NCBI RefSeq assembly: GCF_901933205.1
Contig: NC_044582.1
Span: forward strand, 18,947,820-19,011,819
Length of the DNA: 64,000 bases
Reading direction: 5' to 3'
Source: Camarhynchus parvulus
Lineage: Eukaryota; Chordata; Aves; Passeriformes; Thraupidae
Below the pieces are notes generated by a model. That model was not told the origin of the DNA, did not search any database, and saw nothing but the letters and a program-made list of their open reading frames with translations. The translations under genes and the position numbers were made by a program. Below are positions 48,323 through 59,846 of this stretch, piece by piece (the stretch's first letter is position 1; every line of letters starts with the position of its first letter).

Positions 48323-51300
48323 GTGCTGGGATGTTTTGTTTCCATGTGCAGCTCCTCATGCCTGGCTGCCTCCTTTGGTTATCCATGGGGACAGGAATGA
48401 GCCCCCACTGATCCTCTCAGCTCACCTGGGGCTCCCCGGTCCAGGCTGTGCAGCCAGAGCAGAGCAGGGGTTAATGGGGGTGCTTGGGCTGCTGGGAGTG
48501 GGGAAGGGGAAAGCCCATCTGGGGCGTAGGAGAGACTTGGAGGTTGTTATTCCCATCAGGAGAGGTCGGGAGAGTGGGACAGCAGGCCAGGTCCCACCTT
48601 CTGGCTCAGCCTCCACAGGGAGTTGCTTGTGAGGCCAACTTCCTCTGGGAGGAAGAGAGAGAGAGCCATGGAAGCTGTCCAAACCCTCTGCTGAGAAAGA
48701 GGGTGAGGCCAGACAGGGTTGATTTGGGACTTTATTTGGGTGTGCTTGGAATTGCCTGTGCCGGGGAAGCACCGGGAGCCAGAGGACGCAGATAACCCGA
48801 GGCTGCTGCAGGGTGAATCACCCTCCCACACCTGCACAGCGCACCTTGCTGGCTGCAGGGGCAGCAGCGCTGCTAAACTGGGCTTTTTGGGGATGTAAAT
48901 AGGAAATGAGCTCTGCAGCTGAGCCTCCGCAGGCTCCGGGGCGCAGAGGGCTCTGCCGGCAGGGAGGAGGCTCGGCCAGCACAGGCACTTCGTTAATAGG
49001 CAAATATATGTGGCTCCATAGGGTTTGAATAACTCCTGGAAGCAAAGCAGTTCTGAGGGTTGAGTCCTTTGCCTGCTCTAAATGACTGAAAATAATTGGG
49101 TTTATTTCTCTTCCCAAGTCACAGAACCCACACATTTCCGTGTAACACACCTGACCCAGCTGGCTCTTGAGCCTGAACCTGGATGTGTTGGCTGGCCCTG
49201 GGGCTGGACCCCACTGACTGTTTTTCCAGGTGTTTGTGTGCCTGCTCTGGCTGGAAAAGAGCTTGGAAAACCTGAAACCTGCAGCCTGTGGCTGTGGGAA
49301 GGATCCATGGGGAAAAGGGACTGCTGGGGGCTCTGACAGCTCTGCCTATGCTGGACAGGGGCTGGGGGTGACACTGAGGGGCTCCAGCAGCTCTGGAACC
49401 AAACAAGAGCTTGCCTTGTGGCCACTGTCGTGACCGGGGACCCTTTTCCATGACACTGTATCATAGGGGTGACTCAGCAGCTTTCTAGAAATGCAAGGAT
49501 CTAAAAGAAGTGAAGAAGGAAGTTTTCCGTCTCTGTTTTCCTTCTCTGTCTCTTTCTACATTAAGAAATAAGGCAACTTGGGTTCTCCCTTCAGGGAAGA
49601 GGGAAATTTGGCACCAAAAAGCCCCTCCATCCCTTCCCACATCTCTCTACCACATGTCTCCGCTTCACTTCTCACTTGTTTTGACATCAAGTACTTTCCC
49701 CAAAAAATATTAGTCACAACTTTGGCTTCAACCAGCCAACTCTTAACCTTCCTCAAAGTGGTTTGCAGGGGTGACGTTGGTAATGTGTGATGGGGATGGG
49801 GACGGGTGGGCGGATTCAGTGTTTCTGGAAGGTTCTGCATCCGGGTTTGGGAGCCCTAAAGCTGCTGCCTGCTGCTCTAAGGGAATCCCAAAGGACCTGC
49901 CAGCAGATCCAAGGAGCTTTGGTGGGTCCTTGGAATAACACAAAGTGTGAGGCTGGAAAACCAGGACATGTGGTGGGGGTGAGATTGTCAATGGAGGCTG
50001 AATGAGCAGAGTATGAGTACAGTGTAAAGCTGACTAATCCGTGCTGGGGGGTGTCAAACTTGAACCAGCTGCCTAAAATCTGGATTTGGAGCAATAACAG
50101 CTCTGTTGAGCAGTTCAGCACCAACAGGAGGGAAAACCCCAATGGCATGTGGGATCAGGTATGGGTTCCTGGGAATTCCTGGGAAGGAAGGGGTGAGGGA
50201 TGCTTGGGTTGGGCAGAGCTGTGAAATCATGTTCCAGACCTGCAGCAGCTGCACATGAGGAGCCTGCAGTGGCTGTGGGATCCAGGGTGAACCCAGCCCT
50301 GCCTTCCCCGTGCTTCCTCAAGTAATTATTCACACACCTTGCACCTTAATGAGAACCTGCTCCATTTTCTCATCCCTCTGCTCCGTGGCTCTTCCCTCAT
50401 GGCTGCTCCTTCAGAGCTCTTTGTAAACCCCATCTGCTAAAGGGCTTGGATTTTCTTTTTAAAAGGAGAAATCATTGGAAATTAGTAGTTTCTCTGTGCG
50501 TTATTATGCTTATAATCCTCTAATTTGGTAATGGGGCTGTAATCACAGCCGTGTAGAGTGAGGAGCAGAGCCAGCCCGGAAAGGTGCCCTGGGGATTCCC
50601 AGGCACAGCAGGCACAGCATGCCTGGACAGAGCGAGATTCCATGGCAGGAAAGGCAGGGAGAGAGAGGGTGGAACTCCCAGTGATGGAAAACCAGAGTCA
50701 AACACAGCTCCTGGGTGAGGAGCCCTGAAACAAGAGATGTCACCGTGGGCAGCAGCAGACCCTGTGCCCAGAGCCTCTGGCTGTGAGCAGCAATTGAGCT
50801 TGACAGCCCCATCACTCCCCAAAAAGTGAAGAGAAAACAACAAAGTCAAGGGAAAATAACAAACGCTGTGCAGGGATACTTCCTGCCAGGGATACTTCCT
50901 GCTCAGGAACATTTTTCAAGGCAGGTGAGTTCCCAGGATGCAGAGGAAGGTGAGGTCAGAGATGTGAGTGAGGCTCTTCCAGCCCCGAATCACAACCTGC
51001 TGCTCCTGAGGCTGCTGCCCAGCCCAGCCCATTCCCACTGCAGGATTTCCCCCCTTCCAACCCCATAGCGAGGGACATTGGTGCAAACATGCAGCTTGCT
51101 GAGGGTAGTGTGTCGTGCCGAGCCACACCTGGATAAAAAAACCAGCAGAGATTTCCAGATTGTTGGACTGGAAAGGTGAGGGGAGCTAATTGGGATCTGC
51201 AGAGCCTGGCTGTCCAGGCAGGAAATCCACCCGTGCTGGGGCTGGTGGCTCTCAGGGAACTGCTCATTCCCACATCCTGCATCCTGGGAAAGGTCTCCTG

Positions 51301-52329
51301 TTGTGCCACCCTTCCAGGCTGCAAGGTGCTGGCAGCAGGGACCTTGCTCTCAGCAGAGCTAAACCCTGAGTAAAGCCCTGTAAGCACTGTGGGAAGGAGA
51401 TTGGAGCAGGTCTGGCTGATGTTGGAGATGAGTTATGTTCCAAATAATGCTGAAACTCAGTCCCTGTGCAGGAGGGATGGATGGGAGAGGTTCCCAGGGG
51501 CTGAAACCTCAGCCCTGATGGGCAAACTGGAGTCAGGGATGTCTTCACTCAGCACAGCTGGCTCGCAGATCCAGGGAAAACCCTGAGCCTTGAGAACCAA
51601 GGGACTAGAAATGCAGAGCAGGGATGAAAATGATGAAAATGAGACAAAGTCACCACTTCCCAAAACCTTCACAGTGAAGGAAACACCTCCCACTGTCTGG
51701 AGGATCCATGGGAATATTACAATATTTGTTCCAAAAACATGACTGGGTGGATCCAGACTCGCTGACGCAGACACAGGCAGCTAATTGAATTCATACGTAG
51801 GAGCCCTGGCCACCATCTGGCCTCAATAAAACGTGGGTCCGGAGCTGCTTCTTAGCAGATGGTTCCTCATTTTCATAATCTGAAATCAAAAGATCATTTT
51901 TCTATCTGGAGATCAAAGGCACCTAATGTCTCCTTGGTGGAGGGTTACAAAGGGAAACCTGTGCCCTCTGGTTTGGCGTTTGGTGCGAGGCAGACAGGGG
52001 TTTTCCCCTGAAACCTCTGCTCAGGCTCCGGGCAACCACATCTGGGCAGCAGCTGCAGATGTTCACAGCTCTCCAGGGCTGGGCTCTGTTTCCATCATAG
52101 GGACGTGCAGTTTATAAAATCAGAAGGGACAGCTGGAATAAGCTTGTGTGGCCATTTCTGTTTCCCCAGACTACTGCACTATAGCCCATGTGAATATTTG
52201 GGGATGAAATGATTCCTTTTGCCTTAGCAGAAGAGCTCAGAGCCCTGTCTGACCTCTCAGAGCCCCCCAGCCCTGCAGCCCTGTGTGTGGGGCCAGCACG
52301 GTGGCCACTCTGATGTGGTGGTTGGGGTG
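48323..52329. other. Intergenic DNA, no gene seen
   Basis: About 4 kb of unique sequence. The AT-richer block at 51770-51920 (with ctaattgaattcatacg and tcataatctgaaatcaaaag) could be regulatory. No supported exon. Confidence 0.6.
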
Positions 52330-52404
52330 TCCTGTGCAGGACCAGCAGCTGGACTGATGATCCTTGTGGCCCCTCCCAGCTCGGGATATCCTACGATTTT
52401 CTGA
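52330..52404 (+). mobile_element. CR1 LINE 3' terminus (first of a tandem pair)
   Basis: cctgtgcaggaccagcagct, ggactgatgatccttgtggc and ctcccagctcgggatatcct lead into a degraded tail acgattttctgatg. This is a CR1 3' end of about 75 bp on the + strand. Confidence 0.78.
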
Positions 52405-52440
52405 TGCCTGTGGGAGACACCCCTGCAGAGGAATGAGATC

Positions 52441-52735
52441 AGCCTGGAGCAAAGGAGGCTCGGGGGGACCTTGTGGCTCTGCACAGCTCCTGCCAGGAGG
52501 GGACAGCCAGGGGGGCTCTGCTCCCAGGGACAGGGACAGGAGGAGAGGGAACAGCCTCAATTCAGGAGGAATTTCTGCATGCAAAGGGTGGTCAGGCCTT
52601 GGCAGGGGCTGCCCAGGGAGGTCTGGAGTGCCCATCCCTGGAGCTGTTCAAGGAAGGGCTGGATGGCAGGGTGGGGATCGAGCACAGCTTGGACTCGATG
52701 ATCTCGGAGGCCTTTTCCAGCCTCGGTGGTTCTGG
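52441..52735 (+). mobile_element. CR1 LINE 3'-end fragment (second of a tandem pair)
   Basis: It begins agcctggagcaaaggaggct and continues with cggggggaccttgtggctct, ggaggaatttctgcatgcaa, ggctgcccagggaggtctgg and agcttggactcgatgatctc. It ends aggccttttccagcctcggt with a ggttctgg remnant. It follows another CR1 terminus by about 36 bp in the same orientation. Confidence 0.92.
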
Positions 52736-54256
52736 AATTACGGGAGTCTGGGCTCCTCCTGGGCTGGTGCGGGTGGGCGAGCTCTCGCCTCCCCGGGGAC
52801 GTCAGCGCGGCTCGGCCGGCAGCAGCAGGGGTGGAGAGGGGGGCGAGGTGGCTCCTGCGCTGCGGAAAGCGCTTCCACACACCCGGGGCCTCCGGGACAG
52901 GCTGATCTTTGCCACCTCACAACCAGAGCCGTGCGGTTACTCCCAGCAGGTTGTAACAAATCGAGTCCTGCTCACAAACCTCATTTTCCAGCGGGTACCT
53001 GTGGGCTCAGGGCCGTTCTCATCGGCCCGGGTGGAGCCCAAAGCCCCTCCCGTGCTGCCAGCCCGCACTGCCCCAGCGCTCCCTGCATCTCAATCGCTGA
53101 TGCTCGAGGTGAATATTTGTGCCGGGATCAGCTCCCAGAGGAGCTGGAGCTCTTCCCTGCTGTGCCTGCTGCAGTATGGAAATGATCCTCCCAGCAGACA
53201 GCTGAGTCCCACCTCGGTTCCCATTCACCTGGAGATGAAAGTGCTCTGGCTGCCAGTGTAGGCGGGGCAAAACTATTTAAAAACCTCATTAGAGAAAGTA
53301 TTTGGGGAAGACAGCAACACCCTCAGTTGTGGTTTGCTCCGGGACTTCTCAGCCAGATCCCTGCTGATACAGAGGGAAGGGCACTATGAGAGACATTCCT
53401 GTCAAATACTACTCCTCGTGGGGATGCCTTGGGTGTCCTTTGCCTTTCTCTCTGTCCTGGTGGGCTGTGTTTTACCTAAACCTAAACGTTCCCCTGCAGG
53501 TGGTGTTCTGGGGGCTGGAGTCAGGGCTGTATTTGGCACAGAGGAGTCCAGGAGTGATGCAGGAGAGTCCCCACAAGCAGCAGAACTCTGTGTGATCTTG
53601 ATTAGGCAGAAATCCACCACAAATGTTTCCTATTCCATTTAATTCCTGTTTGTGCTTATTTCAGCTGAATTTGCAGCAGGAGTAATGCCCAAGCCACATC
53701 TGGCTCGTGATGCACATGGGATCAGACTGGGAGTTTGGGAGGAGGTGGATCTGGATTCAGAGGTTTGGCTTCTTATTTAGAAAATGACTGGTTGCATTCT
53801 CCCACGGCTGCTCCAGACTGCCCCAGAGCTCTGTGATAGTCCTGGCCAAGGGTTTTTTCAGTCTGCCTGACGAGGAAACAATGTCATGTGTATGGCTTGT
53901 CTGGCCTCGTGCACCTGCACTTCCCCTTCTGCCTTCATTTTCTTTGCATCCCATTTATTCCAAGGGGCCAAATATACATTAAGTGCTGATGAGTTGGAGT
54001 GCCAGGAATCCCTTTTCCTCCCCCAACACAGCCACCCACCCACCTTAAGCAGCCCCAGTTAATTCAGGCAACTGCAGCCCTCAGCCAGCTGAGGGACATC
54101 CCAAGCCCTCCAAGCAGGTCCCCTGGGATCACACAAAGACCAGACTGAGCTAAGGAAGGCCACGTGCAGCACCTGGGCTTGCTCTCCCTTGGCTCCAGCC
54201 ATAGGAGCTGGTGACACCTTGGCAAAGCCCACTGGGTTCCCAGTGTGCCCCTTCCC
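52736..54256. other. Intergenic DNA, no gene seen
   Basis: Unique sequence; CpG content is raised at 52760-52880. The + strand open frames crossing 52364-53261 run through a CR1 copy in two frames and are not genes. Confidence 0.6.
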
Positions 54257-54405
54257 AGAATCACATGGAATCACAGAATCAGCAAGGTTGGCAGAGATCT
54301 TCAAGATCATCTAGTCCCACCATAACCCCTAAACCATGTCCGCCATCCAGACAGCTCTTGAGCACTTCCAGAGGTGGTGAGGCCACCACCTCCCAGGCAG
54401 CACGG
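54257..54405 (-). mobile_element. CR1 LINE 3'-end fragment
   Basis: It begins agaatcacatggaatcacag, then aatcagcaaggttggcagag, atcttcaagatcatctagtc, accataacccctaaaccatg and ggccaccacctcccaggcag. Minus orientation, about 150 bp. Confidence 0.88.
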
Positions 54406-55230
54406 CAGCCCCCAGCTCCCCACACTGGCCTGCCACTCTGCCAGCTGTGCCCTGTGCCCTGAGGAGCAGCCCCTGCTGTGCTGATGGCTTTTGCAGCTTG
54501 AAGCAACTCCCCCCAGCCCGGCCCTCGAGTGCCTCACACCCCATGGGCAGGGAGGTCACACAGACCTTGTCCCAAAGCCTTGAGTTGAGAGGTCGAGGTT
54601 TAACTCACTCACGTCCTCACATGAACTGCAGGAGGAACACACTCCTGGGCTCTTCTGCTGCCTGTCCCAGCTTTATTTTATTATTATTTTTAGGGGTGGG
54701 TGTGTAATTTTTTTTGACTCAATTAGCAAGTTGAGAATATTCTCCATGTTAATATTTGAGTCAGACATGATGCAGTTCAGCCCCGTAGCTGTTGTTACCT
54801 GCATCCCCCGAAAGAACAACATCTCCCTAGCTTGGGAGCCTCAGTGGTGTTGATTCCTGCTGGGGTACGTGGGTGCCAGTGGAAAATAAATAACGTGGTA
54901 TTTTCCAAGTGGCAGATCTGAAGGCACCCTGCTTTCCTTGCTTTGCATACTCACAGAGCACCATCCTCTCCTGCTTCCCAGATCTGAAAGCCGAGGCAGA
55001 GACATCTGATGGGGCTCCAGCGCTGACTCACTGTTTGATGTGAGGCAGGAGGAGGGATGTGATCAGATCCCATTGTGCAGAGCATCCACCAGACAATGCC
55101 AGCAGCGGGAGGAGAAGCCATTCCTCATCCTCCCTGCCCCTCCAGACCCTGCTGTCACCCCTCGCTGTCCCCTGCCCCACCTGCAGCAGCCAGGATGTCA
55201 CCTCTGAAATGGCTCTTGGGTTGAGGACTC
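54406..55230. other. Intergenic DNA, no gene seen
   Basis: Unique sequence with an AT-rich patch (54667-54790, including ttattttattattattttta). Nothing further is recognised. Confidence 0.65.
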
Positions 55231-55376
55231 CCATCCCTGGAAGTGTCCTAGGCCAGGTTGGAGGGGAGCAGCCTGGTCTGGTGGGAGGAGGTGTCCCTGC
55301 CTAGGGCAGGGGTGGAGCTGGATAACTTTAAGGTCCCTTCCAAGGCAGCCATTCCAGGAGTCCCTGATTCCGTGGT
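55231..55376 (+). mobile_element. CR1 LINE 3'-end fragment
   Basis: ccatccctggaagtgtccta, ggccaggttggaggggagca, ggtgtccctgcctagggcag, gataactttaaggtcccttc and a diverged tail ccctgattccgtggtc. Confidence 0.85.
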
Positions 55377-56230
55377 CAGGCCGTGTGCAGGCAGGCAGAG
55401 CTGAGGCCTGTGCAGCCCCGGGGTGTGCCGGGTGTGCACGCCCGGGGTTCTTTCTCACGAGATGGTGCAAGAGCCAGGGGGGAACTGGTTAAACAGCGTG
55501 AGCTGCCGGGGCTTGGCAGGGCAGCATGTCACCGGGAAGCCGGTGTTTTATTAAACACACTATCAAAGTGGGCTAAAGTCTCTTATTAATGTCCACAAAT
55601 TCTGCCACTTCCAAATAGTTTCCACCTACATGTTCCTCCCACTGCTGCACTGGGTGCTGGCAAACATCTCTGCTCAAAGAGGGGAATGGCTTTCATTTGA
55701 ATAGTCCTCGGGCGAGTTTCGCTGAGCGATGCCAGCGTCATTCTCCGTTCCCGCAGCTCTCACGTGCCCGGCAGCGCTCCAGGGTCGTGCCGGAGGGAGG
55801 GCACAGAGACAACAGCTCCTGCTGTGTTTTCCCAGTGCTTTATCCAGCCAGAGCCCATGGCAGCCTAAACCAATGCAATTAAGCAGCGATGGATGCACAT
55901 ATTTGCAATATTAAACCTCGACTTCTGACTCGTGACGGTTCCTGACGGTTCCACGGCAGTGAGCGCGGCCAGCTGTGCTATCGAGAGTTGTACACAGTTG
56001 AAACTGCCCAGCTTCACACCAGATCGGGCTTTTGCAACTCCCAGAAGGCTGAGGCAGAGCCTGGTGGGTGTCAAACTGCTCCTCACACCCTGCGCTGTGA
56101 GGTCCCACGGTGTCCCTTGGGACCGGCCGTGGCTGAGGGGTGTGAGATCTCCCACGCCTGCCTTGGACACTGCAGGTGGGAAAGGAGACGTGCAGCTCTC
56201 CTGGGAGCTCCTGGCTGGCTGCATCCCACA
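55377..56230. other. Intergenic DNA, no gene seen
   Basis: Unique sequence. The 55540-55990 part is repeat-free, with homeodomain-type ttattaatg and gcaattaagcag and a short gacggttcc duplication near 55934-55952. It could be an upstream regulatory block for BHLHE40. Confidence 0.5.
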
Positions 56231-56520
56231 CTGACCAGGGCTGTGCAGGACACAGACCCCATGGGGATGGAGGCCCACGCTGCCCACACTGTGCAGGACA
56301 CAGATCCCATGGGGATGGAGGCCCACGCTGCCCACACTGTGCAGGACACAGACCCCATGGGGATGGAGGCCCACACTGACCAGGGCTGTGCAGGACACAG
56401 ACCCCATGTGGATGGAGGCCCTCACTGACAGGACTGTGCAGGACACAGACCCCATGTGGATGGAGGCCCTCACTGACCACACTGTGCAGGACACAGACCC
56501 CATGTGGATGGAGGCGCTGT
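56231..56520. repeat. 48-bp minisatellite, 6 copies
   Basis: gtgcaggacacagaccccat begins at 56243, 56291, 56339, 56388, 56436 and 56484, giving spacings of 48, 48, 49, 48 and 48 bp. Left copies carry atggggatgg and right copies atgtggatgg, so two variant blocks expanded separately. As 48 is a multiple of 3, open frames on both strands (for example 55865-56503 minus) encode 16-residue repeats, but the 49-bp step shifts the frame, arguing against a protein. Confidence 0.96.
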
Positions 56521-58121
56521 CTGTCCCCCGCCCCAGCCTCCCGTCCGTCCCGGGGGCGGGAGCAGCAGCTGCGGAGCTGCCGGGCTCGGAGCGGAGCCGT
56601 CACGTTTGCTGAGCACAGGAGAGAGCCCCAGCTCTGTCACAGCCAGCCTGGCTCCCGCAGGAACTCTCCCTGGTGCGGAGAGCACGGGCTGTTCCTGCGG
56701 GCGGCTCGGGGCCGAGGATGCCGAGGGCTCAGCGCATCCCGGCGCGTCCAGCCTCGGCAGGGCTGAGCTTTCACCTCCGGTGCCAGTAACCCGAGCCGGG
56801 ATTGCTGGAAACGGGAGAGAGGGAGAGTCAGCGATTTGATTACAGGCCACAGGCACATGCCTGGCCTTCATGGATATATTAAGTAAGAGACATTTTAAAA
56901 CAAAACCACCCTCAGTAACCTTATCGTAAGCTCGAATCCACAACCCATCTGTTAACTCCCGGCGCTGCCCACATAGGCTTCCATCAGACAGCAGTGCCAG
57001 GGATTTTTGGAACGTTTTCCCCCAAATCCCTGCGGTCGGAAGGGGACAGTCGCGGGGAAGGGGCAGATCCTGAGTCTCGGATTCCCGGCCCACCCCCAAA
57101 CCAGCCCCCAAGCTCTCACCTTCTCGTGCCTCTGTAAATAACTGCAAATCCCCTTGGACACGAGCTGTCGCGGTCCTGTGACTCCCAGCCCTGCTGGAGG
57201 AGCGCTCAGGAGAGCTGCTGCTCCACGGATGGCTGGAGGGAATTCAGCCTTTTTAAACATTTTGTTACTGCCTGAGTCGTGTGCTGTAAAGGAGCCCTCC
57301 ATGTAGAAATAATTCAGCAAACACAAGCGAGAAGGCGAATTGATGATTGCATCAGTCCTTGCTCATGAAAACTGATCCCCAGGAAAATGTAACTCGACTC
57401 TCGAGCAATCTCACTTGATGCCCAAGAATGCAATAACTTCATTTGGATCCTCCTTTTAGGGGGACTCCTAAATCCTTGGCAACGTCCCTTAAGGTCATGA
57501 GTAAATCCCGATATGGAGAATTGTTTGGCAAGCATGAGAACAGTAAAAGGGCTAAATAATTGGGGATTACCTCTGACCCTGATTTGTGGCTCACCACCCA
57601 CTGCAGGAATGTACTGAATATCTGAAGGAGCATGCAGGAGTCAGACAATCCACGGGCATGAAGCTGTCCACGTACTCTTGGAGCCTGAACTTCAAATGCA
57701 GAGCAGGTTGGCCCCAGACCTCATTTTTCATTAGCAAAAGGCTGCAGCAAGCTCTAATTATTTCTGTTGCCTTGGACAAAGGGTCAGTGATGGGACAGAT
57801 GAAAAATTGTCTGTGTTTTTTTCACCCTTTGTTTGGAAAATAACATCTTTGGTCTTGGGGGCACAGAGAGAACGAACCGTCTGCTCCAGGGCTCCTTCCT
57901 GAGGCTGGTTACGGTCCCCTGAGCTGCAGCAGGGGACAAACACATCACTCCCATGTCTCCTGGTGGTTATTGCAGAGTCTGTTCAGTGCCTGCAGGAAAG
58001 AGCAGCTCTGCTGTGGGAGGTCACAGCTCGGAGCTGTGGGTCTGTGCTACTCAGAGCTCGTGCCCAGCCCCAAGTCCTCTCCTCAATGGTGCACCAGGGC
58101 TGTGGCACACAGAGACCCTCA
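56521..58121. other. Intergenic DNA upstream of BHLHE40, no gene seen
   Basis: A GC-rich stretch at 56520-56820 (ccgtcccgggggcgggagca) grades into AT-richer, non-repetitive sequence at 57240-57850. That stretch has homeodomain-like cores (gcaaaaggctgc, ctctaattatttctg). Possible proximal enhancer of BHLHE40; no exon is supported. Confidence 0.5.
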
Positions 58122-58201
58122 AGGTCCTGCCCATGGCAGGGGGGTGGATTGAGATGTCTTTAAGGTCCCTCCCAACCCAAACCATTCTGGGATTCCATGA
58201 T
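58122..58201 (+). mobile_element. CR1 LINE 3' terminus
   Basis: tcctgcccatggcagggggg, tttaaggtccctcccaaccc and aaaccattctgggattccat make a short, clear CR1 tail. Confidence 0.88.
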
Positions 58202-58785
58202 CCTGGCCATAATCACCAGGTTTGCAGGCTCGGATGTCAAACACTGAGAGGACCATGCTGAGCGGGACAAGCCAAGCATCTGTTTTGTGGGAGCAGCATG
58301 TCACTGATACAGTGCTGTGTGTGCACACTGGAGGTGCTGTGGGAGCTTGTAGAGGGGATTTGGCGGTTTTATAGACTTTACATTTATGGCTAGCATTTTT
58401 CTAAGGCTCTGACTTCCCTTGGGATTCTTCCTGGCAACAGCAGACACCTTTGGATGGGGCTAAGCCTTAAACAGCCTGTCTCCATCACCCATGTAAAACC
58501 TCTCTGTGCTCTCATGTAGCACCTCCTGCCCTCGGATTCCTCCCGAGGTGGAGCAGCCAGGACTCTGCAGGAAATAGCAGCAGCTCAGTGCTGGAGCTCT
58601 GCTGTTCCCTTATCTCGGTAAATGCACCTTTTATCAGCTGAGCCTGCCTCTACTTGCTCAGCACTCAGCAGGGAAGTGACCACGGCCCATCAGGAGAGCT
58701 CTGCCTTGGCAGGTACACACAAACCATTATCATTGCTCAGCGTTGTGCAACCGCTGGCGTCCACGGGCTGGCACGGGCATGGCAT
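58202..58785. other. Intergenic DNA, nothing recognised
   Basis: About 580 bp of unique sequence between two CR1 fragments. No gene or motif of note. Confidence 0.6.
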
Positions 58786-58978
58786 CTCATGGAAGGGTCT
58801 GGGCTGGAGGGGACATTAAAGCTGTCATCATTCCACCCCTGCCATGCACAGGGACACCTTCCACTAGACTGGGTTTTTCCATGCAACACTTCCAGGGATC
58901 CAGGGGCAGCCACAGCTTCTGTGGGAACCTGTGCCAGGGTCTCCCCACCCTGACAGGGGAGAATTTCCTGCTGATCAT
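58786..58978 (-). mobile_element. CR1 LINE 3'-end fragment (distal of an adjacent pair)
   Basis: tctcatggaagggtctgggc, tggaggggacattaaagctg, cagggacaccttccactaga, ggggcagccacagcttctgt and ctccccaccctgacagggga; minus orientation. Its 5' boundary abuts the next CR1 copy. Confidence 0.88.
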
Positions 58979-58980
58979 TA

Positions 58981-59120
58981 AATCACAGAATGGTTTGGGT
59001 TGGAAGGGACGTTAAAGCCCACCTGGACGTTAAAGTTCCAACCCCCTGCCATGGGCAGGGATGGATACCTTCCACTGGAGAAAGTTGCTGCAAGCCCTGG
59101 ATACCCCCAGAGATGGGGTC
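58981..59120 (-). mobile_element. CR1 LINE 3'-end fragment (proximal of an adjacent pair)
   Basis: It starts with an intact aatcacagaatggtttgggt, then tggaagggacgttaaagccc and ccatgggcagggatggatac. A short internal duplication (ggacgttaaag at 59008 and 59026) marks it. The head directly follows the body of another minus-strand CR1. Confidence 0.88.
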
Positions 59121-59325
59121 CTACCACCCCAAAACTTTCCTGCAGCCCCACCACTTCTCCAGAGCCACATTTTATCGATTCTCACTTATTTTATTCTTCC
59201 CCTCGCATTTCCAAACTTCTGTGGCTGCAGCTTTCTCCGGGCCCGTGATTTGTGCCTGTGCTTCTTGGGGGGTGGGGGATGATTTTTTTCCCCCTCCCCT
59301 ATCTCGGGACGCAGCAGCGATACCG

Positions 59326-59595
59326 CACGGTATGGCAGGGCACGGTGTGGCACAGCATGGCACGGTATGACACTTTTATGGCATGGTATGGCACGGTATG
59401 GCAGGGCACGGTGTGGCACAGCATGGCACGGTATGACACTTTATGGCATGGTATGGCACGGTATGGCAGGGCACGGTATGACACTGTATGGCGCGGTATG
59501 GCACAGCAAGGGATTGTATGGCTGTAGAGCAAGGCACTGTACGGCACGGCACTGTGTGGCACGGCACTGTGTGGCACGGCACTGTGTGGCACGGC
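59326..59595. repeat. Promoter-adjacent satellite: 10-11-bp subunits, 65-66-bp and 15-bp arrays
   Basis: Subunits of the type ggcacggtat are arranged in a higher-order unit starting at 59326, 59392 and 59457 (spacing 66 and 65 bp). A simpler array actgtgtggcacggc with exact 15-bp period follows at 59536, 59551, 59566 and 59581. The array runs into the BHLHE40 CpG-island promoter. Open frames across it on the minus strand (up to 403 codons, 59376-60587) encode HTVPC-type repeats and then enter antisense of BHLHE40; they are not genes. Confidence 0.95.
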
Positions 59596-59637
59596 ACGGC
59601 CCCGCGCCGCCACCCCCGGCCCCGCCGCGCCGGGACA

Positions 59638-59643
59638 CACGTG
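59638..59643. promoter_or_regulatory. Canonical E-box CACGTG
   Basis: A perfect palindromic class B E-box in acacacgtgcggg, about 300 bp upstream of the BHLHE40 ATG. The overlapping ACGTGC also fits a hypoxia response core. Confidence 0.6.
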
Positions 59644-59687
59644 CGGGGGCCCCGGAGCCGCGGCCCCGCCTCCCCCCGCGCCGCCGC

Positions 59688-59707
59688 CACGTGACGCTCA
59701 TGTGACG
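59688..59707. promoter_or_regulatory. Doubled E-box, CACGTG-N5-CATGTG
   Basis: CACGTGACG (59688-59696) and CATGTGACG (59699-59707) form an 11-bp-spaced direct repeat of CAYGTGACG. Paired E-boxes 6-7 bp apart are the known high-affinity layout for CLOCK:BMAL1; here the gap is 5 bp. Each TGACG is also a CRE half-site. Confidence 0.6.
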
Positions 59708-59846
59708 GCGGGGCGGGGGCGCCGGGGCCGCCAGACGTGCCGGCGGTCACAGGGCTCCGCACGTCGCTCCCGTCCACCCACTCGCCCGCATTTAACCCGG
59801 CCCGCGGCCGCCCGCCGCTCCTCAGCCCGCGCGGCGCGGGCGCGGC

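Noticed and set aside
52364..53261. 273- and 262-codon + strand frames
   Set aside because: They run through a CR1 3' fragment in two frames and then unique GC-rich sequence; no family signal.
55865..56603. Overlapping minus-strand open frames of 212 and 230 codons
   Set aside because: Driven by the 48-bp repeat; the 49-bp unit shifts the frame, and two different frames are open equally.
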